The translations under genes and the position numbers were made by a program. A stretch of 64,000 nucleotides of DNA. Source: Parambassis ranga (Eukaryota; Chordata; Actinopteri; Ambassidae). Numbering within the stretch: the first letter of the stretch is position 1; the number at the start of each line of letters is the position of its first letter. Location of the stretch: assembly GCF_900634625.1 (NCBI RefSeq), contig NC_041023.1, forward strand, positions 25,163,375-25,227,374, given 5' to 3'. Positions 1 through 11,808 of the stretch are shown piece by piece. The notes below the pieces were generated by a model. The model was not told the origin of the DNA. It made no database searches and was given only the letters and a program-made list of their open reading frames with translations.

Positions 1-1086
1 ACTACTCAGCTTTTGATTTTCTGTTCTTGTATTAGCTCCTTCTTCATGTCCCCTGAGGCTCATGGGTAATGTAGTATTTCATTACCAGACTTCTGCGGCC
101 GTAGATGGCCTCAGCACTGGGAGAACAAGCCTGCTGTTAGCATGCGGTTAGCCTGCTGTTAGCTCGTTGTTAGCGCTGTGAGGCGATGAGCCTAAACAGA
201 TAATCTGTGGAACAGTCTGCTGTAGCCACGCAGCTAATAATAGCCTCCACGATGCTTTAAACAGCTGATTGGTTTATAGGCTGGTGTGAAAGACACACAC
301 ACACAGAGGTACATGGTATAAAGGAACTGATGCAGCATTGATTTGCTCCGTCACCCTGATGGTGATAAAAATCTCTTTTCTTCTTCTTTTCTAGCATTAG
401 CTGTGTTTCCTGTTGCTTCTCAGCAGAGCAGCTTATCAAGTATTAAACAGACGGACACACATAACTGAATCCATACACATAATCATCCAGCCAGCCTTTG
501 GTCATCATCTTAGCAGCAACTTACACCCACATGTCACAGATGGAGCTGCCATGAGAGCCTGAAGGCATCACAGCATGCAGCTGTAAACATCACCTCAGTG
601 TGACAGCTTAGCATTAGCGCTGTATGCTAACAAATAATTATGAACATGTGCCATCAGCCTGGTTACAACTCATTAGTAATTAAACAGGCATGACATCATC
701 AAACTCACACCTTCTCTATTGGTAAATAAAGAGTTTAAACACACACACACACCTGGTGTCATGTCTCACTTCACATCCTTATTTTTGCAGCCCTCACTGA
801 TCAGATCACTCACACACTTTGTTGTCCTGTTGCAGCAAACAACCTTTGAAATGATCTGCCATCTGTGTGTGTGTGTCTTCTTAATGGGCCCAGGTGTGCT
901 GGTCACCAAGGCAACGGGGAGGGAGGAAGCAGGAGACAAAGAGACACAATAAGAGAGAGTATTCTGATTCTAGTGATGGGGGGGGGTTATTGATCTGCAT
1001 TTCTATGTGTGGGTGACATCATCTTACTGTTTATAGATCAGCAAAGAGAGGCAGAGCATCAACACCTGAATTACATCTGACATGTA
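1..1086. other. Non-coding DNA upstream of dyrk2
   Basis: No exon could be supported. The stretch has several GTTAGC hexamers close together (about 135-175), short CA runs (296-305, 740-752) and a GT run near 866. It may be dyrk2 5' flank or intron, because the first dyrk2 coding exon begins after an acceptor-like sequence at 2766, which would put the real first (non-coding) exon further upstream. I could not locate that exon. Confidence 0.5.
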
Positions 1087-2665
1087 CAGTGGGGAAAAAA
1101 AGTATTTAGTCAGCCACCAATTGTGCAAGTTCTCCTATTTAAAAAGATGAGAGAGCCCTGTAATTTTCATCACAGGTATACCTCAACTATGAGAGACAAA
1201 ATGAGAAACAAAAATCCAGAAAATCACATTGTAGGATTTTTAAAGAATTTATTTGCAAATTATGGTGGAAAATAAGTATTTGGTCAATAACAAAATGTCA
1301 TCTCAATACTTTGTTATATACCCTTTGTTGGCAATGACAGAGGTCAAACGTTTTCTGTAAGTCTTCACAAGGTTTTCACACACTTTTGCTGGTATTTTGG
1401 CCCATTCCTCCATGCAGATCTCCTCTAGAGGAGTAATGTTTTGGGGCTGACGCTGGGTAACACGGACTTTCAACTCCCTCCAAAGATTTTCTATGGGGTT
1501 GAGATCTGGAGACTGGCTAGGCCACTCCAGGACCTTGAAATGCTTCTTACGAAGGCACTCCTTTGTTGCCCGGGCGGTGTGTTTGGGATCATTGTCATGT
1601 TGAAAGACCCAGCCACGTTTCATCTTCAATGCCCTTGCTGATGGAAGGAGGTTTTCACTCAAAATCTCACGATACATGGCCCCATTCATTCTTTCATTTA
1701 CACGGATCAGTCGTCCAGGTCCCTTTGCAGAAAAACAGCCCCAAAGCATGATGTTTCCACCCCCATGCTTCACAGTAGGTATGGTGTTCTTCGGATGCAA
1801 CTCAGCATTCTTTCTCCTCCAAACACGACAAGTTGAGTTTCATCTGACCATATGACATTCTCCCAATCCTCTTCTGGATCATCCAAATGCTCTCTAGCAA
1901 ACTTCAAACGGGCCTGGATATGTACTGGTTTAAGCAGGGGGACACGTCTGGCACTGCAGGATTTGAGTCCCTGGCGGCGCAGTGTGTTACTGATGGTAGC
2001 TTTTGTTACTTTGGTCCCAGCTCTCCGGAGGTCATTCACTAGGTCCCCCGTGTGGTTCTGGGATTTTTGCTCACAGTTCTGGTGATCATTTTGACCCCAC
2101 GGGGTGAGATCTTGCGTGGAGCCCCAGATCGAGGGAGATTATCAGTGGTCTTGTATGTCTTCCATTTTCTAATAATTGCTCCCACAGTTGATTTCTTCAC
2201 ACCAAGCTGCTTACCTATTGCAGATTCAGTCTTCCCAGCCTGGTGCAGGTCTACAATTTTGTTTCTGGTGTCCTTTGACAGCTCTTTGGTTTTGGCCATA
2301 GTGGAGTTTGGAGTGTGACTGTTTGAGGTTGTGGACAGGTGTCTTTTATACTGATAACGACTCCAAACAGATGCCATTAATACAGGTAACGAGTGGAGGA
2401 CAGAGGAGCCTCTTAATGAAAAAGTTACAGGTCTGTGAGAGCCAGAAATCTTGCTTGTTTGTAGGTGACCAAATACTTCTTTTACTGAGGAATTTACCAA
2501 TTAATTCATTAAAAATCCTACAATGTGATTTTCTACATTTTCTTTTCTTATTTTGTCTCTCATAGTTCAGGTATACATATGATGAAAATTACAGGACTCT
2601 CTCATCTTTTTAAGTGGGAGAACTTGCACAATTGGTGGCTGACTAAATACTTTTTTTCCCCACTG
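1087..2665 (-). mobile_element. Tc1/mariner DNA transposon, near complete but inactive
   Basis: The two ends are inverted copies of each other over roughly 50 bases: the left begins CAGTGGGGAAAAAAAG at 1087 and the right ends CTTTTTTTCCCCACTG at 2665. Both sit against a TA dinucleotide (1085-1086 and 2666-2667), the target-site duplication of Tc1/mariner elements. The length of about 1.58 kb is normal for the family. The transposase lies inside on the minus strand but its frame is broken (separate entry). The element is only about 100 bases upstream of the acceptor before the first dyrk2 coding exon, so it probably lies in a 5' UTR intron. Slight differences between the two ends indicate decay, so autonomous movement is unlikely. 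Confidence 0.95.
1303..2299 (-). pseudogene. Tc1-type transposase, frameshifted
   Basis: Read on the minus strand from an ATG at 2297-2299, the protein opens MAKTKELSKDTRNKIVDLHQ, a typical Tc1 paired-like DNA-binding domain. The first frame ends at a stop near 2041 after the KNPRTTRGT segment. The protein resumes in another frame with the second half of the DNA-binding region and the first catalytic Asp in WSDET, then shifts again near 1815 after DETQLV. The third frame carries HPKNTIPTVKHGGG, the second Asp in QHDNDPKHT and the catalytic Glu in SPDLNPIENLW, ending near 1303. All three residues of the DDE catalytic triad remain, but two frame breaks separate them, so no functional enzyme is made from this copy. 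Comparison with the family suggests small deletions at both breaks. Confidence 0.93.
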
Positions 2666-2784
2666 TATTTATTAAGATAACATAAGGAGATGGGAGATGT
2701 TCTGAAACTACATTACCCATAATGCTTTGGGGGGTCTCTGTTTTGTGTCCTGTGTCCCGTGAGCAGGGCGGCTGTAAGGCGGCC

Positions 2785-4732
2785 ATGTCTGACGGCGTGC
2801 AGCTGTCGTCGCAGTCGCAGGTCCATGTCACCCAGCTGTACGAGGAAAACACCACCAAGCGCCCAGTCCTGACCTCACAGCCCAATGGCCTGGCTCCGCT
2901 CGGCTCCACCCGCCCGGGCCTGCCACCGCCCGATCGGCAGACCGCCGTCACGGAGCCTGCGCACCACTGCAGGCAGAGCAGCGCCGCCTCCAACAAGTCC
3001 GCGGACGGCAAGCCGAAGCCCACCGCCATAACCCCGGAGCATGCCATGAAGCAGTTCATGTCCAAGATGTCCTCCTTCGAGCACCACGAGGTCTTTAGCT
3101 ACACCGAGGGTGAGCCGTGCTCAGTGAACCGCCGCTCTGATCCAGTCCTCTTTACTCATCCTGCTGTTTCCTCTCAGTTTTTTTTGTAGGCCCCAACGCT
3201 AAGAAGAGGTCAGGGGTCGTGGGTGGAGCCAACAACGGCGGCTACGACGACGATCAGGGCTCCTACATCCACGTCCCACACGACCACATCTCCTACCGCT
3301 ACGAGGTGCTGAAGGTGATTGGCAAAGGCAGCTTCGGTCAGGTAAGCTCTGCCCTGTTCCCACACGCGCTCAGTGCAGCTCAGGTGTCAGGTGCTTCCTG
3401 CTTCCGTCTGATTGGTTCACAGTCTGTGCTCCCTGCTTTCGCAGGTGGTGAAGGCCTTCGACCACAAGACCCAGACCCACGTGGCACTGAAGATGGTGCG
3501 CAACGAGAAGCGCTTCCACAGGCAGGCGGCGGAGGAGATCCGCATCCTGGAGCACCTGAGGAAGCAGGACAAGGACTGCAGCATGAACGTCATCCACATG
3601 CTGGAGAACTTTACCTTCCGGAACCACATCTGCATGACCTTCGAGCTGCTCAGCATGAACCTGTACGAGCTCATCAAGAAGAACAAGTTCCAGGGCTTCA
3701 GCCTGCCGCTGGTCCGGAAGTTCTCCCACTCCATCCTGCAGTGCCTGGACGCCCTGCACAAGAACCGAATCATCCACTGCGACCTCAAGCCCGAGAACAT
3801 CCTGCTCAAGCAGCAGGGCCGCAGCGGCATCAAGGTCAGGGGCCGGGTCCGCACTGCCGCCAGCTCTGTCCGACCCGTCCAGACCAGTTAACCCTCTCCT
3901 CTCCTCCTCTGCAGGTCATAGACTTCGGCTCCAGCTGCTATGAACACCAGAGAGTTTACACCTACATCCAGTCCAGGTTCTACCGGGCACCGGAGGTCAT
4001 CCTGGGTAAGAACAGGACAGGAAGGGAAACAGGAAGCAGTGCTCGGCCTAGATTTAACCCTTTGATCGTCTCTCCTCAGGCTCCAGGTACGGGATGCCCA
4101 TCGACATGTGGTCCCTGGGCTGTATTCTGGCAGAGCTGCTGACAGGCTACCCCCTGCTGCCGGGCGAGGACGAGGCCGACCAGCTGGCCTGCATCATCGA
4201 GCTGCTCGGCATGCCTGGCCAGAAGCTGCTGGACGCCTCCAAGCGTGCCAAGAACTTTGTGTCATCCAAAGGCTATCCTCGCTACTGCACTGTCACCACG
4301 CTGCCCGACGGTTCCACCGTGCTGAACGGTGGGCGCTCACGGCGGGGGAAGGTGCGCAGCCCGCCCGGCAGTAGGGACTGGAGCGCGGCGCTGAAGGGCT
4401 GCGACGACCCGCTCTTCCTGGACTTCCTCAAACAGTGTCTGGAGTGGGACCCAGTGCTCAGGATGACGCCCAGCCAGGCGCTGCGCCACCCGTGGCTGAG
4501 GAGGCGCCTCCCCAAGCCGCCGGCGGGAACCACCACGGGGGAGAAGACCTCCTCATCTAAACGGGGCACTGCCACCACCGACGGCACCATCACCTCCCTC
4601 TCTAAACACACCACCACCACCTCCTCCACCACCACGTCCTCCACCTCCAAAACCAGGACTAACTTGGCAGCGATCACCGACGCTAACGGGAACATCCAGC
4701 CAAGGACGGTTCTGCCCAAACTGGTGAGCTGA
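2785..4732 (+). CDS. dyrk2: Dual-specificity tyrosine-phosphorylation-regulated kinase 2
   Basis: Five coding exons with GT-AG junctions: 2785-3109, 3178-3341, 3445-3834, 3915-4005, 4080-4732, giving 540 residues. DYRK2 is a CMGC-group kinase that autophosphorylates on an activation-loop tyrosine and then phosphorylates Ser/Thr substrates; in vertebrates it acts in p53 signalling, proteasome regulation and ubiquitin-ligase scaffolding. Visible features are the DYRK-homology box around GGYDDDQGSY and VPHDH (about 130-150), the glycine loop GKGSFGQ (157-163), VALK with catalytic Lys179, HCDLKPEN with Asp276 (HCD in place of HRD, usual for DYRKs), DFG at 296-298, and the activation motif YTY (308-310). 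The C-terminus ends in the DYRK2-type RTVLPKLVS. The ATG at 2785 aligns with the short mammalian isoform (about 528 residues). A strong acceptor ends at 2766 (TTTTGTGTCC...GAGCAG), implying an upstream non-coding exon. Synteny with the IFNG cluster supports dyrk2 over other DYRK paralogues. Confidence 0.97.
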
Positions 4733-4776
4733 GACTGAACGCACCCCGCGCGCTGCGGGGAGGTGAGCTGCACCTG

Positions 4777-4782
4777 AATAAA
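4777..4782 (+). promoter_or_regulatory. Proximal polyadenylation signal of dyrk2
   Basis: AATAAA lies 45 bases after the dyrk2 stop codon and is followed by GCTGGTTCTTGG, a GT-rich stretch. It could end a very short 3' UTR. Mammalian DYRK2 mRNAs usually carry a much longer 3' UTR, so this may be an alternative site. Confidence 0.45.
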
Positions 4783-7700
4783 GCTGGTTCTTGGTCAGCG
4801 CTGCTGGGGTGCATTCAGACGCTCAGTCCAGACCATGGAGCCGCTCAGACAATCAAAACACGAGCTCACACACATCAGGAACATGGTGCTGACAGAGGGA
4901 ACAAGGCTTCACATGGGTCAGGTTAGGTCATGAGTTAGACACCAAAAACCACTTTTTATGACTTCAGTCTTACCAGGTTACATCAACAAAGCAGTCTGGT
5001 ATTATAACACTAAAGCTTCAGCTAGCTGCTAGCTCGCTGCTGGTCAGTTTCATGCTGCTGTGAAACAAACGTCTTGCTCTTCAGTTCGTCAATATTCGTA
5101 TCAGACCCCCGACTGAACCATTGACCTGTTGGCTGGTTAACTTCATTATCTAGCTCTTTGTTTTACAGTGTGTGGCTAGCCTGTGTTATCCTGCTAGCAT
5201 AGTGCCTGTCAGCTGCCTACTAGACAGCTAGCTGTCATACTGCTACCTATTTGCCATTTGACTAGCTAGCAGTTAGCCTGCATTGGTCAGCTAGGTATAG
5301 ATGGCTCACTGTTTGCCTTTTTTTGGCAGTCTGGTGGCTAGCGTTAGCCTTTTGTTTTTAGCCATAGCTAGTTAGCTCTCCACTGCCCTGCCTTACAAAG
5401 CACAGACAGAATGATGGTCATTTAGTGTTATATGCTGTTGTTTGTTTTACTGTTAGCAGATTACATAGATGGAGATTATTGAAGGAGGCAAAATGTTGAA
5501 GAACAGAGAGAAAGTGGAGTAAAGGTGGAGATGTTCTAAGTTTAAATCGAAGGGCTCTGTGATCAAAAAAAGGAGAGAAAGGGTCTAAATGAAAGAGGAA
5601 AATAGACTTTATATCATTATTTAAATCATTGGGAACAAAACTATGAGCATGTGGAGGCGAACGTGAACAATTCCAGACATCCTGAAACCAAAAGAGAATT
5701 CATAACATCACAATGAGTGTTTCAGTTGCTGTGAAATGAGGAAGACACGGAGAAAGGTGCTGCTTGGGAATCGTAAAAAAATTAACACACAGCCTGAACG
5801 GAGACAGAAAGTTGTGCGATCAGGTTTAAAAAGACGCCCAGGGCTTCATGAAGACAAAAAGGTAAAAACTCTCAGAAGAAATTCACATTTAGACTAAATG
5901 TCGACGTTAGCATGTGACTCCAAAAAGTCATCAGTAACGTGGGTGTTAACTTCTACATGTGTGTGCAGTAGTGTTCACCAGAAGGGCGGGTGTCACAGCT
6001 ATCGAGCTCAGACCTGTTTGTGCAGGACCTGAGATGTAGACATACATATCAGTTAAATGATCAGATTTTATCGTCATGGGAAACGGGCTCAGTCGCACCA
6101 GAATGTGTCAAGTATTTCTGTGTGTTTATGCTAGTTAGCAGGTTGTTGTTGTGGTGCCTCAAATGTAGCAATAACCTCAGAAAGTGTTTTTTATTTCAGA
6201 CGGTGCTGTGATGTTTTCTACCCGATCGAAAGGATTTTCTGCTTTTAGTCCATTTTAATCATGAACTCAAATATGAATTTAAATCAAATGGCTAGTTTCT
6301 CTTAGTGTTTGGCTAACCTGTGCATCATGATAGTTTGGTGCCTGCCATTAGTTTGATTGTTTTTAGCCATCATGTTGCTGTTTACTGTTTAATCGGCTGA
6401 TAGTTAGCCTAGCACACTAGCTGGCTGGCTCACTGTTGGCCGTATTAGCTGTTTGGTAGCTAGCATTACCTTTTTATTAGACATAAGCCAGAGAAATAAA
6501 GAGTGGTCGTCACGATTTGTCAAAAAACACTAAAATTCTTTACTATCTTCATTATTGAAGCATTTTATATATAACTGACTGTTATTTTTCCGACAATCAT
6601 GTGAAACGCGCTCGGCTTCTTCGTTGGTTTGTCACTTCCTGCTGTGACTGAGCCCTGATCCAGCAGACTGACTGAAAGGGTTAAATGGATTTAAAAAGTA
6701 TAAATATCAGATTAGAGCGGCATGTAGACGAGCAGTGTGTGATGTGAGAGGGAAATTGGAACATGTTTTCTATTTATTTGTTATATTTATGAATCTACGT
6801 GTTGACTATGATGTGCAGTTTTTACTGTATACTTGAATGTGTGTGTTGTATGTAGCAGTGTGTTTGCAATATGCGAGTGCGTTTCTTAAGGCTTGTTCCC
6901 TCTCACACACACACACACACACACACACACAGCTGTATCTGAACGCACTCTGAAAACGAAGGAGAAAGAGGAGGATGGTCCCAGCCGTCGCCATGGTGAT
7001 GTGATGTAGCACACAGGAAGTGATGCACGATGTAAAAACACACAGACACTACCTGCTCCGCCCATCTCAGGGGAAGCTCTGCCCCCTCCCTCCTAAGGAG
7101 GAGGAAGGAGGGGTCCTCTCGGATGTTTTCATGTAAGGATTTGATTGGTTTGGTTGTGTGTGTTTTATTTTTACATTTTTTGTAATGTTTTTTAGTGAGA
7201 CGGAGTGCTGAGAGACGTAACTTTGTGCCTTCAGTATCTCATCGCCATGCCACACCCCCCCAACATACACATACACACACTCGTAGCGGCGTTGTCATGG
7301 CAACAGTCACTTGTGTGTGTAAAACAAAGCTGATCTTGACATTTTGGTCTGAGTGCTTATTGGCTCCTGGTTTTGTTTCAGCAAAGCCCAAAGACACCAT
7401 GTGCCCTGGCACCTGACCCAATCACACGCAAAAATTTTGTGACTAATAATATTGATAAAGCAGAGATATTTCTGGGCAAAATTGGGCAAAAAAGTCAAAA
7501 TTTCACGAGTCCTGAGACAAATGAAGGGTTAAAAGTACCCCTGGCTGTGGTGACTCATATTTGGTGCCAGTCCCAAATGGCCAATCACAGAACTGCAGTT
7601 TAGTGCCCATAATCCTTCACTACTCCGTTTCTGGCGCCAACAGAACAGACCCATGCATCAAGCACAGACTGTAGCTTTAAACTGGTCAGCACTGACGTCT

Positions 7701-8530
7701 GCAGGTGTTGGTGTGTGTGTTGGGGGGGTGGGTTACAACCTGGCTGCACAATGTACATACACATATCAGCCAACTGTCGACGACGACAAGGCTAAGCTAA
7801 CACTAGCCGTTTGACAGCTAGCGTCGCAGTCGCTAGCTGTTGCACTGATGTTCATTTCCTCTACGGTGAAGCTAAAACTAGCCTACTGCTAACTGAATGC
7901 TAGTAGCAAATAACCCAACCTGCTTGCTGCGGCGAGCTCCTCAGAGGCGCTCACAGAAGCCGTTAGCTTGTGTCACGTTGGTACCTCAGAACTGCTCAGT
8001 TAATGTTATTATTATTATTACTCCTGTCATTGTTGTGACTAACATCCAGGGCATTTGGTTGAATCTACCAAAGTGCATTCCTTTACAAAGCTAGCTGAGA
8101 GTTAGCTGCTCAAACAGACACAAAGGTAGTTAGAACATACAGCGGAGAGCTAACGGTCAACGGTGAGGCTAGCTCCTCACACAGGATCACAGCATCAGGT
8201 CTGGCTCCACTCCTGGTAGCATTCAGATGACTGTGTGTGAAAGCAGCTGCAGCCGGAGGTTAGCGGCTGTTAGCCGTTAGCGGCGCTGTATCTCTGTCAT
8301 GTTTGCCAGCTGGGTTTTTAATTTGTGGATTTTATCTGTAAATAATGTGCAAAGTGTTTGAATGAGTCTTTTTCTGAATGCTGCTGTGCCACCCTGCGGC
8401 CAGTTTTACAACGTACTGTATCTACTGTACAGAACGCACCAGTCCACACTTTTCTAGTGAGCCTTTGTTAAATTTTATTGTGGTGGAAAAAAATGCTGAT
8501 TATTATTAATAAAAACAGTTTTATTGTCCA
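4783..8530 (+). other. Possible long 3' UTR of dyrk2, otherwise non-coding
   Basis: No supported ORF. The first half is rich in GCTAGC/GTTAGC motifs (for example 5010-5380 and 6420-6480). A (CA)14 microsatellite sits at 6903-6931. The last part (about 8300-8530) looks like the end of a vertebrate 3' UTR: U-rich, with GTAAATAATGTG and then AATAAA near 8507. I infer that a long dyrk2 transcript could end here, but nothing in the sequence proves continuity with the coding exons. Confidence 0.35.
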
Positions 8531-9559
8531 TCAAAGAGCCGCTGTGTGTGCATGAGAGGAAAAAGATGAACTCCCCTCCACCGGAAGGACGCGGGGGTTA
8601 CCATGACAACACGCTAGGTGCTAAGTAATGTAGTGTTTAGAATATGATGACATCACATGACAGCTCTATGCTGGCTGCCATGACACACAGAAACACACTT
8701 AGACTGTGTGATGTAAAAATACACTTTAATTGTGAAGAAATTGAATTCAAACATGGAGCCTCCTGACAGTCACCTGACCACAGCCCACAAAACACTACCA
8801 AGAGAAAGCGCTTCACACACACGCTGCTGTCAGCTGCTGTTGATTTCTCATACAGAGATGTCAGCACACACACTCACAGTCACACACACATTTCAGTTTG
8901 GTAAAAATTACGAAAACATGTATAAGGAAGTCATGACTGTGCAAGAAAAAGTCACATTTACAAAAAAGTTTAAAGTAGACTTTAAAGAGAAAACGTTGCA
9001 GATGAAGGACACACACGCTGGTTTTCTGGCCCATCGCTGACAGGATCATTAGGTTGTCATGGTAATGCAGAGCAGCCATGTGATTGGAGCAGCTGTGCTC
9101 CTTATTAGGCAGAGAGGAGATTAGCAGGAAGGACGCAGCTGCTAAATATAGAAACTAGCAACAGGCTAACAGGCTATGAACTGCTGCCTGGCTCCAGAGC
9201 AGGATTTTACCCATAATGCAGCAGTGATGCACAGAAAAGGCTGCTTTAAAGTTTATTTATTGATTTTGGGTAATTATAGAACTGATGGCTCACAATGAAT
9301 AATTTCACATGACACCCTGAAACCTACACCTGAAAATCAGCAGGAAGCAGCACAGACGGACTGAGCCTGGTTATCATCATCATCATCAGAGCTGAGTGCT
9401 GCCCTGCTGCCTGGGAGGAGGAGGAGGAGGAGGAGGAGGAAGTGACTCTCAGCTCTATCAGATTAATCTTAAAAATAAACCCGAGATTGTTCAGAAGGCT
9501 CCGCCCACTGCTCCAGGACAGCCGATCAGAGAGAGGGAGCTGCACAGGTGAGTCAGCAG

Positions 9560-9592
<33 letters not shown>

Positions 9593-11524
9593 CATGCCGA
9601 CTCAGCAGACGTCTCCAGGCGATGACGTGCTTAGTCAGGCTAATCTGGACTCTGACGTTTCATCCCTCACTCACACGCAGACAGATCTGTGTGTCTATTT
9701 AAACCCACACACACAGACATGCTGGTAACCTGAGAGTGTGTGACTTGCTGCAAGGGATTATGGGTCCAAATTAATATCCACTTACTGTACAAATGTTAAC
9801 CTGAAGGCTGTGCAGCAGCTGACTGTAAAGCAAACCCTGTCCACTGTGTGTGTGTTTGTTTGTTTGTGTTTATATGATGAGTGTAAACACAGAAAACATT
9901 CTGGCTTTGAAGCCACATGTCATCATGTTTCTTCTTCTTCTGCTCTGTGGTCCCTGACAGCGCTGAACAGCGCCCCCAGCTGGCAGTTTGATCTACTGTC
10001 AGGTCATTTGGACATAAAGAGGATAGAGAGTGAAACATGTATTACCATCATCATCGTCATAAATTGATCTTCATAGTCCCCAGAGGATAATAGATAATAA
10101 GATCCTCCCAGCATGCACTTCGCTGATCACCTGGGCAGGTAAAGGGGGGGGGGTCTCTGACCTACAGACCCACATGAAGACATAAATGAGTAACAGGCGT
10201 TAGACCGCCATGTCGACTCTCTGGTCCTGCTGCCAGGCCGTTCCCATGGTAGCAGAATGCTGTTCACGTTGCCAAGGTAACCTCCAACCACCCCAGTTTT
10301 ATTGATAAAAAGGATGAATAACGTCATCATCAAGTCCTCCTGATGAAACACTTCAACCACCGATCACCCATGATAGTGATGATGATGATGATGATTGTTT
10401 CATTTTTGTTATTATTATTACACAAACCAGGCTGATATGACATCATTGAATGATCACCGCTGTAACACCGTATAAGGTTACTCAAACCTCTCCGCCATTT
10501 TCTCAGCCTCCATCACATCCTGCACTTACTCATACAACCACAGGAGGGTGCAACCTCAGTGAGTGAAACTCTCCTTATTCAAAGCTAAGTCCACCACAGA
10601 AGCCACAGTTAGCAGCTACGTGCTAACAGTCTGTAGACAGACCCTCAGAGTTCATGACATCAGACGCTTCACCTTCAGGGTTAAATATAAAACCTGTCAT
10701 GGAAACTCTGCCTGACCGCTGTATCATTCAATATAGCAGCACAGGGTGATCTGTGGCGAGGGTCTCTGAGTTCAGGACCAACGTGTGTGTGTGTCATGTT
10801 GTGTGTGTGTGTGAGGTGTCAGATTTGCCAGGCCAGAGGTCAGTTTATTTCCAGAGTCTCTCTTCATCACAGAGCCGCCTCTCCTCTTGCACACGCTCAG
10901 TCCATTCTGCAGCTCTCTGCCACGTTTACTGAGTGAAGTTCACAAAAATTATAACAAGGCATCAAAAATCACAACCCACCGAACACAGACACACAAAAGC
11001 ACAACAACAAGATCCAGAAAGGCTGTGAAGACTCCAAACAAAGACCAACACGTCGTCAGCCCATTCAGTGGCTGTTATTAAGCCCCTGCTGTACCTACCA
11101 GCAGGACATCTGGTATCACCAAGACAACACAATACAACAACCAGAAATCCCCAAACACCTGCAAAAAGACAGCCAACATGAAAGATAAAAACACAAACTG
11201 CAAGGTGCTTCACACAAACCAGGAGCAGCTGACAGACGATGAACAGAGCAGAAGGAAGCTGCACAAACTGTCACACAACGGGACAGTGAGCGTGAAGGAC
11301 ACAAAATATTAACCAAGTTATCAGACTGTTTCTATTAAATGTGAGTAAAGACTTTGCTGCCACCTGGTGGTGGAAGGCCTCCCTGCACTCAGTGTGTCCA
11401 CATCAGTCCTGAACATTAACGGTTAAATGAATATTTCTGTGTTAATAATAGAAAGAACAAAGGGAAGAATGCTGGATGTCCTCCATGTGGAGAAACATCA
11501 TCAGAATGTTGTTCCAAACTGTGT

Positions 11525-11541
11525 CCACTAGATGGCAGCGC
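11525..11541 (+). promoter_or_regulatory. CTCF-like motif
   Basis: CCACTAGATGGCAGCGC matches the CTCF core consensus (CCASYAGRKGGCRS) at every core position. It lies between dyrk2 and the cytokine genes. Motif match only; binding is inferred. Confidence 0.4.
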
Positions 11542-11635
11542 AGACCTCAGACACACAAGCGGTTCAGAGAGGATCAGTGACTGCAGAGAGGCTGCACATC
11601 TGGATCGTCCGCAGTCTGACCCCACAGCTGCCGAC

Positions 11636-11808
11636 CCTGCTGAAGGGCCTTTCAGCGCTACATCCAGGCTGCAGCAGCGACATGAAGTGAAGTGGTTAAA
11701 CCTGCAGCTGGTGCTGCTGCTGAAGTGTATTGTTTACACACAGAGGCCCAGGACGGAGCCTTGTTGACCTCCACATGTGATCCTCTGAATTAATGAGCTA
11801 CCTCTAAC
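11636..11808. repeat. Dispersed duplication, copy 1
   Basis: Starts CCTGCTGAAGGGCC and includes segments reading CATCCAGGCTGCAGCAGC, CCTGCAGCTGGTGCTGCTGC and ACACAGAGGCCCAGGA, ending at GAGCTACCTCT. The same segments recur in the same order in copy 2 (13886-14261), with about 200 extra bases there. Neither copy has a convincing ORF; they look like fragments of an interspersed repeat or a local duplication. Confidence 0.7.
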
